DNA from: Alphaproteobacteria bacterium
GTDB taxonomy: Bacteria; Pseudomonadota; Alphaproteobacteria; Sphingomonadales; Sphingomonadaceae
Length of the DNA stretch: 64,000 nucleotides
Direction: 5' to 3'
NCBI GenBank assembly: GCA_019232625.1
Contig: JAFANP010000018.1
Coordinates: 1 to 64,000 of the forward strand
This document shows, in pieces, positions 7,924-18,177 of the stretch (within the stretch, counting starts at the first letter, position 1; every line of letters starts with the position of its first letter). The notes under the pieces were generated by a model that saw nothing but the letters and a program-made list of their open reading frames with translations, was not told where the DNA came from and ran no database searches. The translations under genes were made by a program, and so were the position numbers.

Positions 7924-8973
7924 TCAGGCCACCGCCGGCTCGAGGAGGCGGATCGTTCCCGCCGCGGCATCGATCTCCGCCGGCACCCCCACCGGAAGGC
8001 TGAACTGGTCGGCGACGTGGCCGAACAGAGCGCCCTGGAAGGCGGGGACGCCGAGCGGCTCGAGATGCTGCTGGAGCACTTCCGAAAGGCTGAACCCGCC
8101 GTAGGAAGGCCCGCGGGCGTGGCAATCGGTGCATTGGCCGAAGACCACCCCCGCCACCTTGCCGAGGATGCCGGCGAGGCCGAGCTGGGTCAGCATCCGG
8201 TCGATCCGGTATTCCGCCTCGTCGGTGTCCTCGATGAACAGGATCGCGCCGTCGAAATCGGGAAGGTAGGGCGTCCCCATCAAGGCGGTGAGGACGGTGA
8301 GGTTGCCGCCGAGCAGGCGCCCGCGCGCCTTGCCGGGACGGAAGGTGCGAGTCCGGCCGTTGCGCTGGGCGAGCCGGTCCTCGGTCGCCTCCGGGGTGCG
8401 GTAGACCGGGGTGCCGCCCTCGAAGGCGACGCTCCGGAAGCTGTCCCAGGAGAGCCGCCCCCAGGCGCTCGCCGCGTTCGGGCCGTGGATCGTGGTGAAG
8501 CCGGCGCGGGCGGCGATCGCCATGTGGAGGGCGGTGATGTCGCTGAAGCCGACGAGCAGCTTGGGGTGGGCGCGGATCAGCGGCCAGTCGAGGAGCGGGA
8601 GGATGCGCGCGCAGCCCCAGCCGCCGCGCACCGCGAAGATGGCGCGCACCCCGTCGTCGGCGAACATCGCGTTGACGTCGGCGGCGCGCGCCTCGTCCTT
8701 GCCGGCGAGATAGCCGTAGCGCGCCAGGAGGTGAGGGGCGGGCCGGGGCACCAGCCCCATCGCCGCGACCGCCTCCTTGACGACGTCGAGGTCGAAGGCG
8801 TCGTCGGTGAAGCCCGCCGGCTCGACCAGGCCGACGACGTCGCCCGGGCGCAGCCGCGCCGGCTTGCGGAAGGCGGGCCGGGGCGTCGCCGCGGGACGGC
8901 CGGCGGGGGCCGCCGCGACGAGCGCGGGGGCTAGGGCGGCGAGCGCCTTCAGGGCGGTGCGACGGTCGTGCAT
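7924..8973 (-). CDS. LD-carboxypeptidase (peptidase S66, murein tetrapeptide type)
   Basis: 349 residues with an N-terminal export signal beginning MHDRRTALK, Tat-like. The S66 triad is visible: nucleophile Ser in VGFSDITAL, Glu in LFIEDTDEAEYRID and His in FGHVADQF. The motif VRGGWGCARILPLLDW is also typical. The enzyme would remove the terminal D-Ala from tetrapeptide stems during murein recycling. It is convergent with the acyltransferase (2 bp between stops). Confidence 0.9.
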   Translation of the reverse strand: MHDRRTALKALAALAPALVAAAPAGRPAATPRPAFRKPARLRPGDVVGLVEPAGFTDDAFDLDVVKEAVAAMGLVPRPAPHLLARYGYLAGKDEARAADVNAMFADDGVRAIFAVRGGWGCARILPLLDWPLIRAHPKLLVGFSDITALHMAIAARAGFTTIHGPNAASAWGRLSWDSFRSVAFEGGTPVYRTPEATEDRLAQRNGRTRTFRPGKARGRLLGGNLTVLTALMGTPYLPDFDGAILFIEDTDEAEYRIDRMLTQLGLAGILGKVAGVVFGQCTDCHARGPSYGGFSLSEVLQQHLEPLGVPAFQGALFGHVADQFSLPVGVPAEIDAAAGTIRLLEPAVA

Positions 8974-9062
8974 CGCCGCGGCATAGCAGCCCGGGCGCCG
9001 CGGCGGGTGCGTAACTCTCCCGCAATTTCAGGACAGTCCCGCACGGAGGGGCCGTCACGGGA

Positions 9063-9146
9063 GGGCTTCGACAGGCTCAGCCCGAACGGCTTTCAGGATA
9101 GGAAGTCATCTCCTCCACCCGTTCGGGCTGAGCTTGTCGAAGCCCT
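9063..9146. repeat. Palindromic repeat, CTTCGACAGGCTCAGCCCGAACGG family, copy 1
   Basis: GGGCTTCGACAGGCTCAGCC at the left pairs with GGGCTGAGCTTGTCGAAGCCC at the right, separated by about 35 bp. It immediately precedes the damaged GIY-YIG gene. Other copies in this window are at 9464-9553 and 48063-48147, with partial copies near 42485, 42714, 52625 and 63905. Confidence 0.8.
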
Positions 9147-9160
9147 CAACTTCTGCTTCA

Positions 9161-9462
9161 ATGGAAAGCGACGAGTTTCTGGTGCTACATGCTGCATTGC
9201 GCCGATCGCAGCTTCTATGTGGGGCATAGGGACGACCTGGACGTGCGGATCGCGCAGCATGTCTCCGGCGCGTTCCGCGGCTACACGTCGACGCGGCTGC
9301 CGGTGGTGCTGGTATGGTGCGACGAGTTTCCCAGCCGATACGAGGCGCTGTGCGCGGAACGGCAGATCAAGGGGATGGGGGCGCGGCAAGAAGCTCGCGC
9401 TGATCCGCGGCGATTGGGCGCGGATCAGCCTGCTTGCGCGCAGCCGGGGGAAAAGAGGGTAG
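9161..9462 (+). pseudogene. GIY-YIG endonuclease family gene, broken by two frameshifts
   Basis: Three frames are needed to recover one protein of about 98 residues. ATG 9161 gives MESDEF. The reading then shifts by one base near 9178-9180 into the frame with WCYMLHCADRSFYVGHRDD, the GIY-YIG core being variant Y-M-L...F-Y-V-G. This continues to YEALCAERQIKG. A second one-base shift near 9375-9385 (a G-rich run) restores KKLALIRGDWARISLLA up to the stop at 9462. This matches the small UPF0213-like GIY-YIG nucleases. It is either a decayed gene or two sequencing errors; two independent shifts favour decay. It is bracketed on both sides by the same palindromic repeat. Confidence 0.75.
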
Positions 9463-9463
9463 G

Positions 9464-9553
9464 AGGGGGCTTCGACAGGCTCAGCCCGAACGGGTTGGGC
9501 AGGATGTCGAGACTTTCGAATTCCGTTCGGGCTGAGCTTGTCGAAGCCCCTCC
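9464..9553. repeat. Palindromic repeat, CTTCGACAGGCTCAGCCCGAACGG family, copy 2
   Basis: GAGGGGGCTTCGACAGGCTC pairs with the right arm ending GAGCTTGTCGAAGCCCCTCC. It begins one base after the GIY-YIG stop and ends 18 bp before the gltA stop codon. It could serve as the gltA terminator. Confidence 0.8.
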
Positions 9554-9571
9554 CTTTCCCTTTGCCCCCCC

Positions 9572-10858
9572 CTAGCGCTGCTCCACGGGCACGTAGTCGC
9601 GCTGGGTGGCGCCGGTGTAGAGCTGGCGGGGGCGGCCGATCTTCTGCTCGGGATCCGAGATCATCTCGTTCCACTGCGCGACCCAGCCCACCGTGCGGGC
9701 GAGCGCGAAGAGGGCGGTGAACATCGAGGTGGGGAAGCCGATCGCCGAAAGCACCACGCCGGAGTAGAAATCGACGTTGGGATAGAGCTTCTTCTCGATG
9801 AAATAATCGTCGTGAAGGGCGATCTGCTCGAGCTCGCGGGCGACGTCGAACACCGGATCGTCGACGCCGAGCTCCCCGAGCACCTGCTCGGCGATCTTCT
9901 GCATCACCTTGGCGCGCGGATCGTAATTCTTGTAGACCCGGTGGCCGAAGCCCATCAGCCGGAAGGGATCGTCCTTGTCCTTGGCGCGGGCGATGAACTC
10001 GGGGATGCGTTCCGGCCGCCCGATCTCCCGCAGCATGTTGAGCGCCGCCTCGTTGGCGCCGCCATGGGCCGGGCCCCACAGGCAGGCGATGCCCGCGGCG
10101 ATGCACGCGAACGGATTTGCGCCGCTCGACCCGGCGAGCCGCACGGTGGAGGTCGAGGCGTTCTGCTCATGGTCGGCGTGGAGGATGAAGATGGTGCGCA
10201 TCGCCTGCTCGACGACGGGGTTCACCTCATAGGGCTCGGCCGGCACGCCGAAGGTCATGCGAAGGAAGTTGCCGGTGTAGGTGAGGCTGTTCTGCGGATA
10301 GACGAAGGGCTGGCCGATCGAATATTTGTAGGCCATGGCCGCGATGGTCGGCATCTTCGCGATCAGCCGGTGCGACGCGATCATGCGCTGCTGCGGATCG
10401 GTGATGTCGGTGGAATCGTGGTAGAAGGCGCTGAGCGCGCCGACGACGCCGCACATGATCGCCATCGGATGGGCGTCTCGCCGGAAGCCGCGGTAGAAGG
10501 TGGAAAGCTGCTCGTGCAGCATGGTGTGGCGCGAGATGGTGTAGGTGAAGCGTTCCAGCTCGCCCTTGCTCGGCAGCTCGCCGTTGAGGAGCAGGTACGA
10601 CACTTCCATGAAGGTCGACTTCTCGGCGAGCTGGTCGATCGGATAGCCGCGATGGAGGAGGATGCCCTCGTCGCCGTCGATATAGGTGATCGCGCTCTCG
10701 CACGCCGCCGTGGAGGTGAATCCCGGATCGTAGGTGAAGGCGCCGGTCTGGGCGTAGAGCTTGCGTATGTCGATGACGTCCGGCCCGACCGAGCCGTGGC
10801 GGACGGGGAAGCCCTGGTCCTTGCCGCCGAGCGAGAGTGTGGCCTGATCGTCCGCCAT
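9572..10858 (-). CDS. gltA: Citrate synthase
   Basis: 428 residues from ATG 10858, the usual length for the hexameric bacterial type II enzyme. It condenses acetyl-CoA and oxaloacetate, the first step of the TCA cycle, in the cytoplasm. Active-site segments are clear: [29 protein letters not shown], and the NVDFYSG segment with the catalytic Asp. The start [14 protein letters not shown] is typical. It follows gltX by one base on the same strand, so the two are probably co-transcribed. Confidence 0.98.
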   Translation of the reverse strand: MADDQATLSLGGKDQGFPVRHGSVGPDVIDIRKLYAQTGAFTYDPGFTSTAACESAITYIDGDEGILLHRGYPIDQLAEKSTFMEVSYLLLNGELPSKGELERFTYTISRHTMLHEQLSTFYRGFRRDAHPMAIMCGVVGALSAFYHDSTDITDPQQRMIASHRLIAKMPTIAAMAYKYSIGQPFVYPQNSLTYTGNFLRMTFGVPAEPYEVNPVVEQAMRTIFILHADHEQNASTSTVRLAGSSGANPFACIAAGIACLWGPAHGGANEAALNMLREIGRPERIPEFIARAKDKDDPFRLMGFGHRVYKNYDPRAKVMQKIAEQVLGELGVDDPVFDVARELEQIALHDDYFIEKKLYPNVDFYSGVVLSAIGFPTSMFTALFALARTVGWVAQWNEMISDPEQKIGRPRQLYTGATQRDYVPVEQR

Positions 10859-10859
10859 C

Positions 10860-12299
10860 TTATCGTCCTTCGTCCATCCGGTCCGCGAGGCGGGCGAGGC
10901 TTTCCTCCCGCCCGAGCAGCACCAGCACATCGAAAATACCGGGCGAGGTCGCCCGCCCGGTGAGCGCCGCGCGGAGCGGCTGGGCGACCTGGCCCAGCTT
11001 CACGCCCGCGGTCTCGGCGACCCCGCGCACCGCCGCCTCTGTGGCGGGCGCGGACCATTCGTCAAGCGCGGAGAGGGCCGCGTGAATACGGGCAAGGAGG
11101 CGGGCGCCGTCGCCGGACAGGAGCTGGGCCGCCTTCTCGTCCAAATCGAGGGGCCGCGTTCGGTACAGGAACGTAGCGCCCTCAGCGAGTTCGTTGAGGT
11201 TCTTGGCGCGCGGCTTGAGCTCGGGCATGGCTCTGGCGAGGAGCGCAACCTCGCTCTCGGAGAGCGCCCGTCCGAGCGGCGGGACCAGCCGCGGCGCGAC
11301 CAGCTCGGCGAGCCGCTGGTCCTCCGCCTCGCGTATGTAATGGCCGTTGAGGTTCTCAAGCTTCTTGAGGTCGAAGCGCGAGGGGGAGCGGCCGACATTG
11401 TCGAGGTCGAACCAGCGCACCGCCTCGTCGCGGCCGATGATCTCCTCGTCGCCATGGCCCCAGCCGAGGCGGAGCAGATAGTTGGAGAGCGCCTCCGGCA
11501 GGAAGCCGAGCGCGTCATAATCCATCACCCCCGTCGCGCCGTGGCGCTTGGACATCTTGGCGCCGTCCTGGCCGTGGATCAGCGGGACGTGCGCATAGAC
11601 CGGCTCCGGCCAGCCCATCGCCTTGATGATTCCGAGCTGGCGGAAGGCGTTGTTGAGATGGTCGTCGCCGCGGATGACGTGGGTCACCCCCATGTCGTGG
11701 TCGTCGACGACGACGGCGAGCATGTAGGTCGGCGTCCCGTCGGAGCGGAGCAGGACCATGTCGTCGAGCTCGGCATTCTTCACCGTCACCCGTCCCTGGA
11801 CCCGGTCGTCGATCGCCGTCTCCCCCTCGCGGGGCGCCTTGAGGCGGATGACGGACGGCGCGTCGCCGGGGCCGTCGGTGCGGTCGCGCCACGGGCTCTC
11901 CAGGCGGTAGGGGCGGCGCTCCGCCTGGGCCCGCTCGCGCCCGGCGGCAAGCTCCGCGGCGGTCATGTAGCAGCGATAGGCGTGGCCGCGCTCGAGCAGC
12001 GCCTGCGCCACCTCCGCGTGGCGGGCCCAGAATTGCGACTGGTAATATTCGTGGCCGTCCCAGTCGAGGCCGAGCCAGCGCATCCCTTTCAGGATGGCGT
12101 CGATCGCGGCCTGGGTGGAGCGGGCGCGATCGGTATCCTCGATGCGCAGAAGGAACTTGCCGCCGTGGTGGCGGGCGAAGAGCCAGTTGAACAGGGCGGT
12201 GCGGGCGCCGCCGATATGAAGGAAGCCGGTCGGCGACGGCGCGAAGCGGGTGACGACCGCGTCGTTCGAAGGGATTGCGCTCAAGCGCGGATTCTCCAA
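10860..12299 (-). CDS. gltX: Glutamate--tRNA ligase
   Basis: 479 residues. Class I synthetase with the HIGH-type motif [20 protein letters not shown] and the KMSKS-type motif [13 protein letters not shown]. It charges tRNA-Glu, and in organisms that use GatCAB (present at 46.1-49.6 kb) often also tRNA-Gln. It is divergent from comEC, with only about a dozen bases between the start regions. Confidence 0.97.
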   Translation of the reverse strand: MENPRLSAIPSNDAVVTRFAPSPTGFLHIGGARTALFNWLFARHHGGKFLLRIEDTDRARSTQAAIDAILKGMRWLGLDWDGHEYYQSQFWARHAEVAQALLERGHAYRCYMTAAELAAGRERAQAERRPYRLESPWRDRTDGPGDAPSVIRLKAPREGETAIDDRVQGRVTVKNAELDDMVLLRSDGTPTYMLAVVVDDHDMGVTHVIRGDDHLNNAFRQLGIIKAMGWPEPVYAHVPLIHGQDGAKMSKRHGATGVMDYDALGFLPEALSNYLLRLGWGHGDEEIIGRDEAVRWFDLDNVGRSPSRFDLKKLENLNGHYIREAEDQRLAELVAPRLVPPLGRALSESEVALLARAMPELKPRAKNLNELAEGATFLYRTRPLDLDEKAAQLLSGDGARLLARIHAALSALDEWSAPATEAAVRGVAETAGVKLGQVAQPLRAALTGRATSPGIFDVLVLLGREESLARLADRMDEGR

Positions 12300-12310
12300 G
12301 GATGCGGCCG

Positions 12311-14539
12311 ATGAGGGCCGTGGACGGCAGCGCCCCTAGCACAGGGGCCGAGCCGCGAGGAAGGGGCTTCGCGGCGGCGTTGGAAGGGTGGAGCGGGCGC
12401 CTCGAGGCGCTCGCCGACCGCGAGCGCGACCAGCTCGCCTTGTGGCTGCCGGTCGGGCTGGGCTTCGGCACCGCCGCCTGGTTCGCCTTGCCCGACGCCC
12501 ATGCCTGGACCGCCTTCCTCCTCGCCGCGGCGGCCACCTTGTGCGGCGCTCTGGCGGCGGCGCCGGAGCGCCGCTGGGGCCGGGCGCTGGCGCTGCTCGC
12601 GCTCGCCGCCTTTCTCGGCTGCGCCAACGTCTGGTGGAAGGCGGAGCGGGTGGCGGCGCCGCGCCTCGGCCGGGAGCGGGCGGCGCGCTTCGACGCCGAG
12701 GTCGAATCGGTCCAGACCCTCGCCGCGCGCGACGCGGTCCGCCTGGTGGTGCGGACCGCGCCCGAGGCCGGGCTGCCGCCCCGCCTCCGCGTCAACGTGC
12801 CCGCCGCTGAGGCGCCGCCGCTGCGCCCCGGCGACGCCGTTCGGCTTCGCGCCTGGCTGATGCCGCCGGCGCCGGCGGCGGTGCCGGGCGCCTACGATTT
12901 CTCGCGCGCCGCCTGGTTCCAGGGCGTCGGAGGAACCGGCCGGGTGCTCGACATCGCGACTCTGCCCGGCGGCCGGGGGAAGGGCTGGAGCGCCCGGATC
13001 GCCGGCGTGCGGCAAAGGCTCGGCGACCATATCGCGTCCCGCCTCGGCGGCGGCGAAGGCGCGATCGCCGTCGCACTCGCGACCGGCGACCAGGGCCGCA
13101 TCCCCCAGGCGGATGCCGAGGCGATGCGCCGCTCCGGGCTCGCCCACCTTCTCTCGGTCAGCGGCCTTCACCTCAGCGCCGTGGTCGCGGCGGTGATGGT
13201 GCTGACGCTGAGGCTCCTCGCCCTCAGCCCCGCGCTGGCGCTGCGCTTGCGGCTGACCTTGTGGGCGGCGGGAGCCGCGGCGCTGGCCGGGATCGCCTAT
13301 ACGGTCCTGACCGGGGCGGAGGTGCCGACCCTGCGCTCCTGCATCGCCTCCCTGCTCGTCCTCGCCGGAATCGCCGCCGGCCGCGAGGCGCTGACGCTGC
13401 GCCTGGTCGCCGCCGGCGCGCTCGTCGTCCTCGTCTTCTGGCCCGAATCGCTCGCCGGGCCGAGCTTCCAGCTCTCCTTCGCGGCGATCACCGCGATCGT
13501 CGCCCTCCACGACCATCCCCGAGTCCGGGCCCTGCTCGCGGCGCGGGAGGAGGCCGTGCCGGCCAAGGCGGGGCGCTTCCTCTTCGGCCTGGTGCTGACC
13601 GGAATCGTCGTCGAGGCGGCGTTGACGCCGATCGCCCTCTTCCACTTCCACCGCGCCGGCCTCTACGGCGCCGCCGCCAACATCGTCGCCATCCCGCTCA
13701 CCACCTTCGTCGTCATGCCGGCCGAGGCGCTGGCGCTGCTGCTCGACACGATCGGCCTCGGGGGTCCCTTCTGGTGGGCGGCGGGCAAGGCGCTCGGCCT
13801 GCTGCTCGGGCTCGCCCACCGCACCGCCGCGGCGCCGGGCGCGGTGACCTTGCTTCCCGCCATGCCGGCCGGGGCCTTCGGCCTGATCGTGCTCGGCGGC
13901 CTCTGGGTCAGCCTGTGGCGGTCGCCGATCCGCCGCTGGGGCGCCGCCGCGGTCGCCGCCGGCGCCCTCTGGACGCTCGCCACGCCGGCGCCGGACATCC
14001 TGGTGACCGGCGACGGCCGCCACGTAGCCGTGCGCGGCGCGGCCGGCGACGTCGGCATCCTGCGCACCCGCGCCCGCGACTATGTCCGCGACCTGCTGTC
14101 GGAGTCCGCCGGCGTCGATACCGGCCTGCCGGACCTGGACGACCTCGACGGGAGCGCCTGCAACCCGGATGCCTGCGCGGTGACTCTTCCGGGGGACGGC
14201 CGGCCATGGCGCCTGCTCGCCTTCCGCTCCAAGGCCCATGTCGAGGCGGAGCCGCTCCGCCGCGCCTGCGCCGGGGCGGACATCGTCGTGGCCGAGCGCC
14301 GCCTTCCCGCCGCCTGCGCGCCGCGCTGGCTCAAGGCCGACGCGGCGACGCTGTCCCGCACCGGCGGCCTGGCGATACGGCTCGGCCGGGCGCCGTCGGT
14401 GGAGACGGTCGGCGAGTCCGTCGGCGCCCATCCGTGGCGGGCGGAAAGGGGAGAGGGAGAGAAGGAAAGGGGACAGGGAAGGGGACAGTTACTTTTCAGC
14501 ACGGCGGCGCCAGGCGATCGCGGCGGCGCTGAAAAGTAA
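12311..14539 (+). CDS. comEC: ComEC/Rec2 family DNA-uptake channel protein
   Basis: About 742 residues. Several starts are possible (12275, 12302, 12311); 12311 is preferred because AAGG lies about 10 bp upstream. The order is an N-terminal DUF4131-like membrane region, the Competence domain (about residues 200-480, with [15 protein letters not shown] and many helices) and a short C-terminal part in which the beta-lactamase-like domain is reduced. The protein would carry single-stranded DNA through the inner membrane. The last residues (about [18 protein letters not shown]) are encoded by a REPIN at 14481-14547, whose right arm also supplies the TAA stop, so the original C-terminus has been replaced. 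Confidence 0.9.
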   Translation: MRAVDGSAPSTGAEPRGRGFAAALEGWSGRLEALADRERDQLALWLPVGLGFGTAAWFALPDAHAWTAFLLAAAATLCGALAAAPERRWGRALALLALAAFLGCANVWWKAERVAAPRLGRERAARFDAEVESVQTLAARDAVRLVVRTAPEAGLPPRLRVNVPAAEAPPLRPGDAVRLRAWLMPPAPAAVPGAYDFSRAAWFQGVGGTGRVLDIATLPGGRGKGWSARIAGVRQRLGDHIASRLGGGEGAIAVALATGDQGRIPQADAEAMRRSGLAHLLSVSGLHLSAVVAAVMVLTLRLLALSPALALRLRLTLWAAGAAALAGIAYTVLTGAEVPTLRSCIASLLVLAGIAAGREALTLRLVAAGALVVLVFWPESLAGPSFQLSFAAITAIVALHDHPRVRALLAAREEAVPAKAGRFLFGLVLTGIVVEAALTPIALFHFHRAGLYGAAANIVAIPLTTFVVMPAEALALLLDTIGLGGPFWWAAGKALGLLLGLAHRTAAAPGAVTLLPAMPAGAFGLIVLGGLWVSLWRSPIRRWGAAAVAAGALWTLATPAPDILVTGDGRHVAVRGAAGDVGILRTRARDYVRDLLSESAGVDTGLPDLDDLDGSACNPDACAVTLPGDGRPWRLLAFRSKAHVEAEPLRRACAGADIVVAERRLPAACAPRWLKADAATLSRTGGLAIRLGRAPSVETVGESVGAHPWRAERGEGEKERGQGRGQLLFSTAAPGDRGGAEK

Positions 14540-14547
14540 CTGTCCCC
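14481..14547. repeat. REPIN (GGGGACAGTTACTTTT type) forming the comEC 3' end
   Basis: GGGGACAGTTACTTTTCAGC and its complement GCTGAAAAGTAACTGTCCCC flank a GC-rich centre. It lies in the 3' end of comEC, whose stop codon is the TAA of the right arm (14537-14539). It sits 26 bp from the rodA stop, between convergent genes. Confidence 0.85.
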
Positions 14548-14573
14548 ATCCCGGCGCGGAGAAGTGACCGTCG

Positions 14574-15686
14574 CTAGCGCCTCCGGCCGTCGGAGCGGCT
14601 GGCGCGGTCGATCGACATCAGGCCGCCCAGGCACAGCATCACGGTCAGCATCGCCGAGCCGCCGTAGGAGACGAGGGGGAGGGGGATGCCGACCACCGGC
14701 GCCATGCCCATCACCATCATCAGGTTGATCATCACGTAGAGGAAGACGGTGGTGATGAGCCCGGCGGCGGTGAGGCGGGAGAATCGGTCCTTCGCCTCGA
14801 GCGCGACTCCGATTCCCCAGCGTATGACGAGGGCGTAGGCCGCGATCAGCAGGCAGCCGCCCAGCAGCCCCCATTCCTCCGCCATGGTCGCGAAGATGAA
14901 GTCGGTATGGCCTTCGGGGAGATAGTCGAGGTGGCTCTGGGTGCCGTTGAGGAAGCCCTTGCCGAAGATCCCGCCCGAGCCGATCGCGATCTTGGACTGG
15001 CTGATATGGTAGCCGGCGCCGAGCGGATCGGATTCCGGATCCATGAAGATCAGGACGCGCTTCTGCTGATATTCGTGGAGGAAGCTGAAGGCGACCGGCC
15101 CCGCGACGGCGAGGATCGCGGCGCCGCCGACGAACAGCCTGAGCGGCAGGCCGGCGAGGAACATCAAGGTGAGGCCGCCGGCGAGCAGCATCGTCGCGGT
15201 GCCGAGGTCGGGCTGGACGAGGATCAGCGCCCAGGGCACGCCGAGCATCAGGGCGGCCGGCCAGATCGCGTTCCAGCGCCGTATCTCGCCGGGAGGCAGC
15301 AGGTCGTAGAAGCGGGCGATGGCGAGGATGATGACCGGCTTCATCAGCTCGGACGGCTGGAGGTTCATGAAGCCGAGGCTGAGCCAGCGCTGCGCGCCCT
15401 TGCCGACGAAGCCCAGCGCCTCGACGAGCACGAGGAGGAACAGCACCACGGCGTACATCGGAAAGGCGAAGGCCTTCATCCGCTCCGGGCGGATGCGGGA
15501 GATGGCGATCGCCATCACCAGGAAGACGCCGAAGCGCGCCCCCTGGGGCAGCGCCCAGGGCATGAGGTGCCCGCCGGCGGCCGAGTAGAGGACGAGGAGG
15601 CCGAAGCCGGTGATGAACATCACCAGGAGCAGCATCCGCCACGGCAGATCGGCGATCGGGGCGGGGATGAGGCTGTGGGCTCTCAC
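14574..15686 (-). CDS. rodA: Rod-shape-determining SEDS glycosyltransferase RodA
   Basis: 370 residues from GTG 15686, which overlaps the mrdA stop (GTGA); upstream in-frame residues are only mrdA read in another frame. It is a ten-helix SEDS protein with the conserved LVQPDLGTA, LPEGHTDFIFA and PLVSYGGSAM motifs. It polymerises lipid II glycan strands for side-wall growth together with PBP2. It is the last gene of the mreBCD-mrdA-rodA cluster and is convergent with comEC. Confidence 0.96.
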   Translation of the reverse strand: MRAHSLIPAPIADLPWRMLLLVMFITGFGLLVLYSAAGGHLMPWALPQGARFGVFLVMAIAISRIRPERMKAFAFPMYAVVLFLLVLVEALGFVGKGAQRWLSLGFMNLQPSELMKPVIILAIARFYDLLPPGEIRRWNAIWPAALMLGVPWALILVQPDLGTATMLLAGGLTLMFLAGLPLRLFVGGAAILAVAGPVAFSFLHEYQQKRVLIFMDPESDPLGAGYHISQSKIAIGSGGIFGKGFLNGTQSHLDYLPEGHTDFIFATMAEEWGLLGGCLLIAAYALVIRWGIGVALEAKDRFSRLTAAGLITTVFLYVMINLMMVMGMAPVVGIPLPLVSYGGSAMLTVMLCLGGLMSIDRASRSDGRRR

Positions 15687-17665
15687 GTCGTCCCGGTCGG
15701 CGGCACGCGCGGGGGACGGCCCTTGTCGTCGGGCCGGCTGCCGGCCTCGGCCGGCGGCGGGGAGGGGCGCCAGGAATCCGCCTTCTGCTTCATCCGCTCG
15801 GCGATGCCGCCGCCCCATTGCTCTTCCATGGCGGCGAGCGACTGCATGGCGAGATCGCGGTTGAACAAATAGGTCATCACGTCCTTGGCGATCGGCGCCG
15901 CGGCGGCGGCGCCGAAGCCGCCATGCTCGACGAAGAAGCAGGCGGCGTAGCGCGGGGCCTGGACGGGGGCGAAGCAGACGAACCAGCTATGGTCGCGCAT
16001 CCGCCAGCCGAGGCTTGCATTGGTCCGAACGCCGCCGGCGCGCTCGGAGAGGCTGATCCGGCGGACCTGGGCGGTGCCGGTCTTGCCGCCCATCAGCTCG
16101 GGGACGGGCAGCTTGAAGCGGCTCGCCGTTCCGCCGCCGTTGACGACGTCGGACATGCCGGCACGGACGAAGGCGAGATGCTCGGGGTCGATGCCGGCGA
16201 TCTCCTCGAAGCGCGGGGCGGGCCCGCCGGCGAGGATCCGCGGCATCACCTTCCTGCCGGTGAGAAGTCGGGCGACCATCACCGCCTGCTGGAGCGGATT
16301 GACCAGCACATAGCCCTGGCCGATCGACATGTTGACGGTGTCGTAGCTCTGCCAATCCCGCTTGAAGCGCCGCTGCAGCCAGTCCGGGTCCGGCCAGGTG
16401 CCGTAGCGCTGCGAAGGCAAGGGCAGGTCGAACTTCTCACCCATGCCGAATTGCTTGGCGACGGGCGAGATGGCCTTGACGCCGGCCTTGAGCGCCATCT
16501 GGTAGAAATAGATGTCGCAGCTCTTCGAGATCGCCTGGTGCATCGCGATCGGCCCGTGGGGGCCGCCGGAGCAGTGGAAGACGGCGTTGCCGAGGCGCCA
16601 GGCCTTCTGGCAATTGACCCGCTCGTTCGGGCTGATCCCCGCCTTCTGCAGCGCGACCGCCATCATCGGCTTGCACGTCGATCCAGGGGGGTAGAGGCCC
16701 TGCATCACCTTGTTGATCAGCGGATGGCGCTCGTCCTGCGCCATCATCTCCCATTCCTTGTGGCTGATGCCGTCGGAGAAGCTGTTGGGATCGTAGGCGG
16801 GCATGGACGGCGTGGCGAGGATGTCGCCGGTGAGGCAGTCGATCACCACCGCACAGCCCGATTCCGGGCCGATGCGCCGCGCCGCGTAGGAATGGAGCCC
16901 GATGTCGATGGTCAGCGGCAGCGGCGAGCCGCTCCGGTCCTGGACCGTCTCCAGCTCGCGTACCAGCTTGCCGTGCGCGGTCACCTCGATGCGCTGCGCG
17001 CCCGGGCGGCCGCGCAGGCGCGGCTCCATCGTCTTCTCGAGATCGTCCTTGCCGACTTTGAAGCCCGGCGTGATGAGCAGCGGGTTCTTCTCCTCCGCGA
17101 CATAATCCTCGCGGCTGGGCGTGCCGACATAGCCGGTGAGGTGCGCGACGGCGGCGCCCTCCGGATAGAAGCGCGAGAAGGAGCGCAGGGGCGAGACGCC
17201 GGGCAGCTCCGGCAGGCGCACCGTCACCGCCGCATATTTCTCGAACGGGAGGTTCTCGGCGACCGGGACGGGCTGGTAGCCGGCGGCCCTGGACAGCTCC
17301 TCGCGTATCCGCTCGACCTCGTCCGCCGGCAGATCGAGGAGCCGCGCCAGCTCGGCGATCACCCGGTCGGGCTCCTTCAGCCGGTCGGGGATGAGGTCGA
17401 CCCGGAAGTCGCTGCGGTTGATCGCGATCGGATGGCCGTGGCGGTCGACGATCCAGCCGCGCCGCGGCGGGATGAGCCGCATCTGCACCCGGTTGGATTC
17501 GGAGAGCGTCTTGTAATGCTCGTTCTCGGCGATGGCGAGCCAGGCCATGCGGCCGCCGAGCGCCGCCGCGACCAGGCCCTGGCCGCCGCCCAGCACCATC
17601 GCCCGGCGGGTGAAAGTGAAGGCCTGGTTGCTTTCGGTGATGACGGGGCGGTTGCGGCGCTTCAT
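15683..17665 (-). CDS. mrdA: Penicillin-binding protein 2 (peptidoglycan transpeptidase)
   Basis: 660 residues from ATG 17665, overlapping the mreD stop by 4 bp. There is one N-terminal membrane anchor (about residues 21-46), a PBP dimerisation domain (about 65-240) and a transpeptidase domain. Catalytic motifs are S329-T-C-K332, S382-C-D384 in the SxN position and K528-T-G530. It cross-links lateral-wall murein as the partner of RodA. The C-terminus has a Pro-rich tail. Confidence 0.96.
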   Translation of the reverse strand: MKRRNRPVITESNQAFTFTRRAMVLGGGQGLVAAALGGRMAWLAIAENEHYKTLSESNRVQMRLIPPRRGWIVDRHGHPIAINRSDFRVDLIPDRLKEPDRVIAELARLLDLPADEVERIREELSRAAGYQPVPVAENLPFEKYAAVTVRLPELPGVSPLRSFSRFYPEGAAVAHLTGYVGTPSREDYVAEEKNPLLITPGFKVGKDDLEKTMEPRLRGRPGAQRIEVTAHGKLVRELETVQDRSGSPLPLTIDIGLHSYAARRIGPESGCAVVIDCLTGDILATPSMPAYDPNSFSDGISHKEWEMMAQDERHPLINKVMQGLYPPGSTCKPMMAVALQKAGISPNERVNCQKAWRLGNAVFHCSGGPHGPIAMHQAISKSCDIYFYQMALKAGVKAISPVAKQFGMGEKFDLPLPSQRYGTWPDPDWLQRRFKRDWQSYDTVNMSIGQGYVLVNPLQQAVMVARLLTGRKVMPRILAGGPAPRFEEIAGIDPEHLAFVRAGMSDVVNGGGTASRFKLPVPELMGGKTGTAQVRRISLSERAGGVRTNASLGWRMRDHSWFVCFAPVQAPRYAACFFVEHGGFGAAAAAPIAKDVMTYLFNRDLAMQSLAAMEEQWGGGIAERMKQKADSWRPSPPPAEAGSRPDDKGRPPRVPPTGTT

Positions 17666-18177
17666 CGCGACAGCCGCCAGCGGTCGAGGGCGATGACCAG
17701 CCGCGCCACCAGCGGATAGGCGATGATCGAGAGGGCAAGCTGGGGGGCGAGCACCGCCAGCTCGATCCGGCTGCCCATCACCCGCGCGATCCACCACATG
17801 CCGGCCGTGTAGAAGAGGATGGCGAAGGCCGCGAGCAGCCAGTCCATCCAATAGTCGCGCCAGCCCGTCCGGCTGTCGACCAGCTCGAAGACGAGGAAGG
17901 TGATCGTCCACAGCGCCATCGACTGGCCGAGCGGATGGCCGGCGACGAGATCGTTGAACAGGCCGAGCGGCAGTGCGACCTGGGCGCTCCACAACTCGGG
18001 CCGCAGCAGCCGCCAGGCGAGGAGGACGAGATAGGCGAAGTCGGGGACCAGCGGCGTCGTCGCGACGACCGGCAGGAGGTCGAGCGCGGAGGCGGCGAGG
18101 GTGGAGGCGACCGGCACGGCCTGCCGGCGCAGGCTCCACAAGGCGACGTCGCGGCCCGAGCCGGCGATGCGGCTCAT
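17662..18177 (-). CDS. mreD: Rod-shape-determining protein MreD
   Basis: 171 residues, with four to five predicted membrane helices, including LPLGLFNDLVAGHPLGQSMA, the most conserved part of the family. It overlaps mrdA by 4 bp and mreC by 4 bp, giving tight coupling. It is part of the inner-membrane elongasome that links MreB filaments to wall synthesis. Confidence 0.93.
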   Translation of the reverse strand: MSRIAGSGRDVALWSLRRQAVPVASTLAASALDLLPVVATTPLVPDFAYLVLLAWRLLRPELWSAQVALPLGLFNDLVAGHPLGQSMALWTITFLVFELVDSRTGWRDYWMDWLLAAFAILFYTAGMWWIARVMGSRIELAVLAPQLALSIIAYPLVARLVIALDRWRLSR

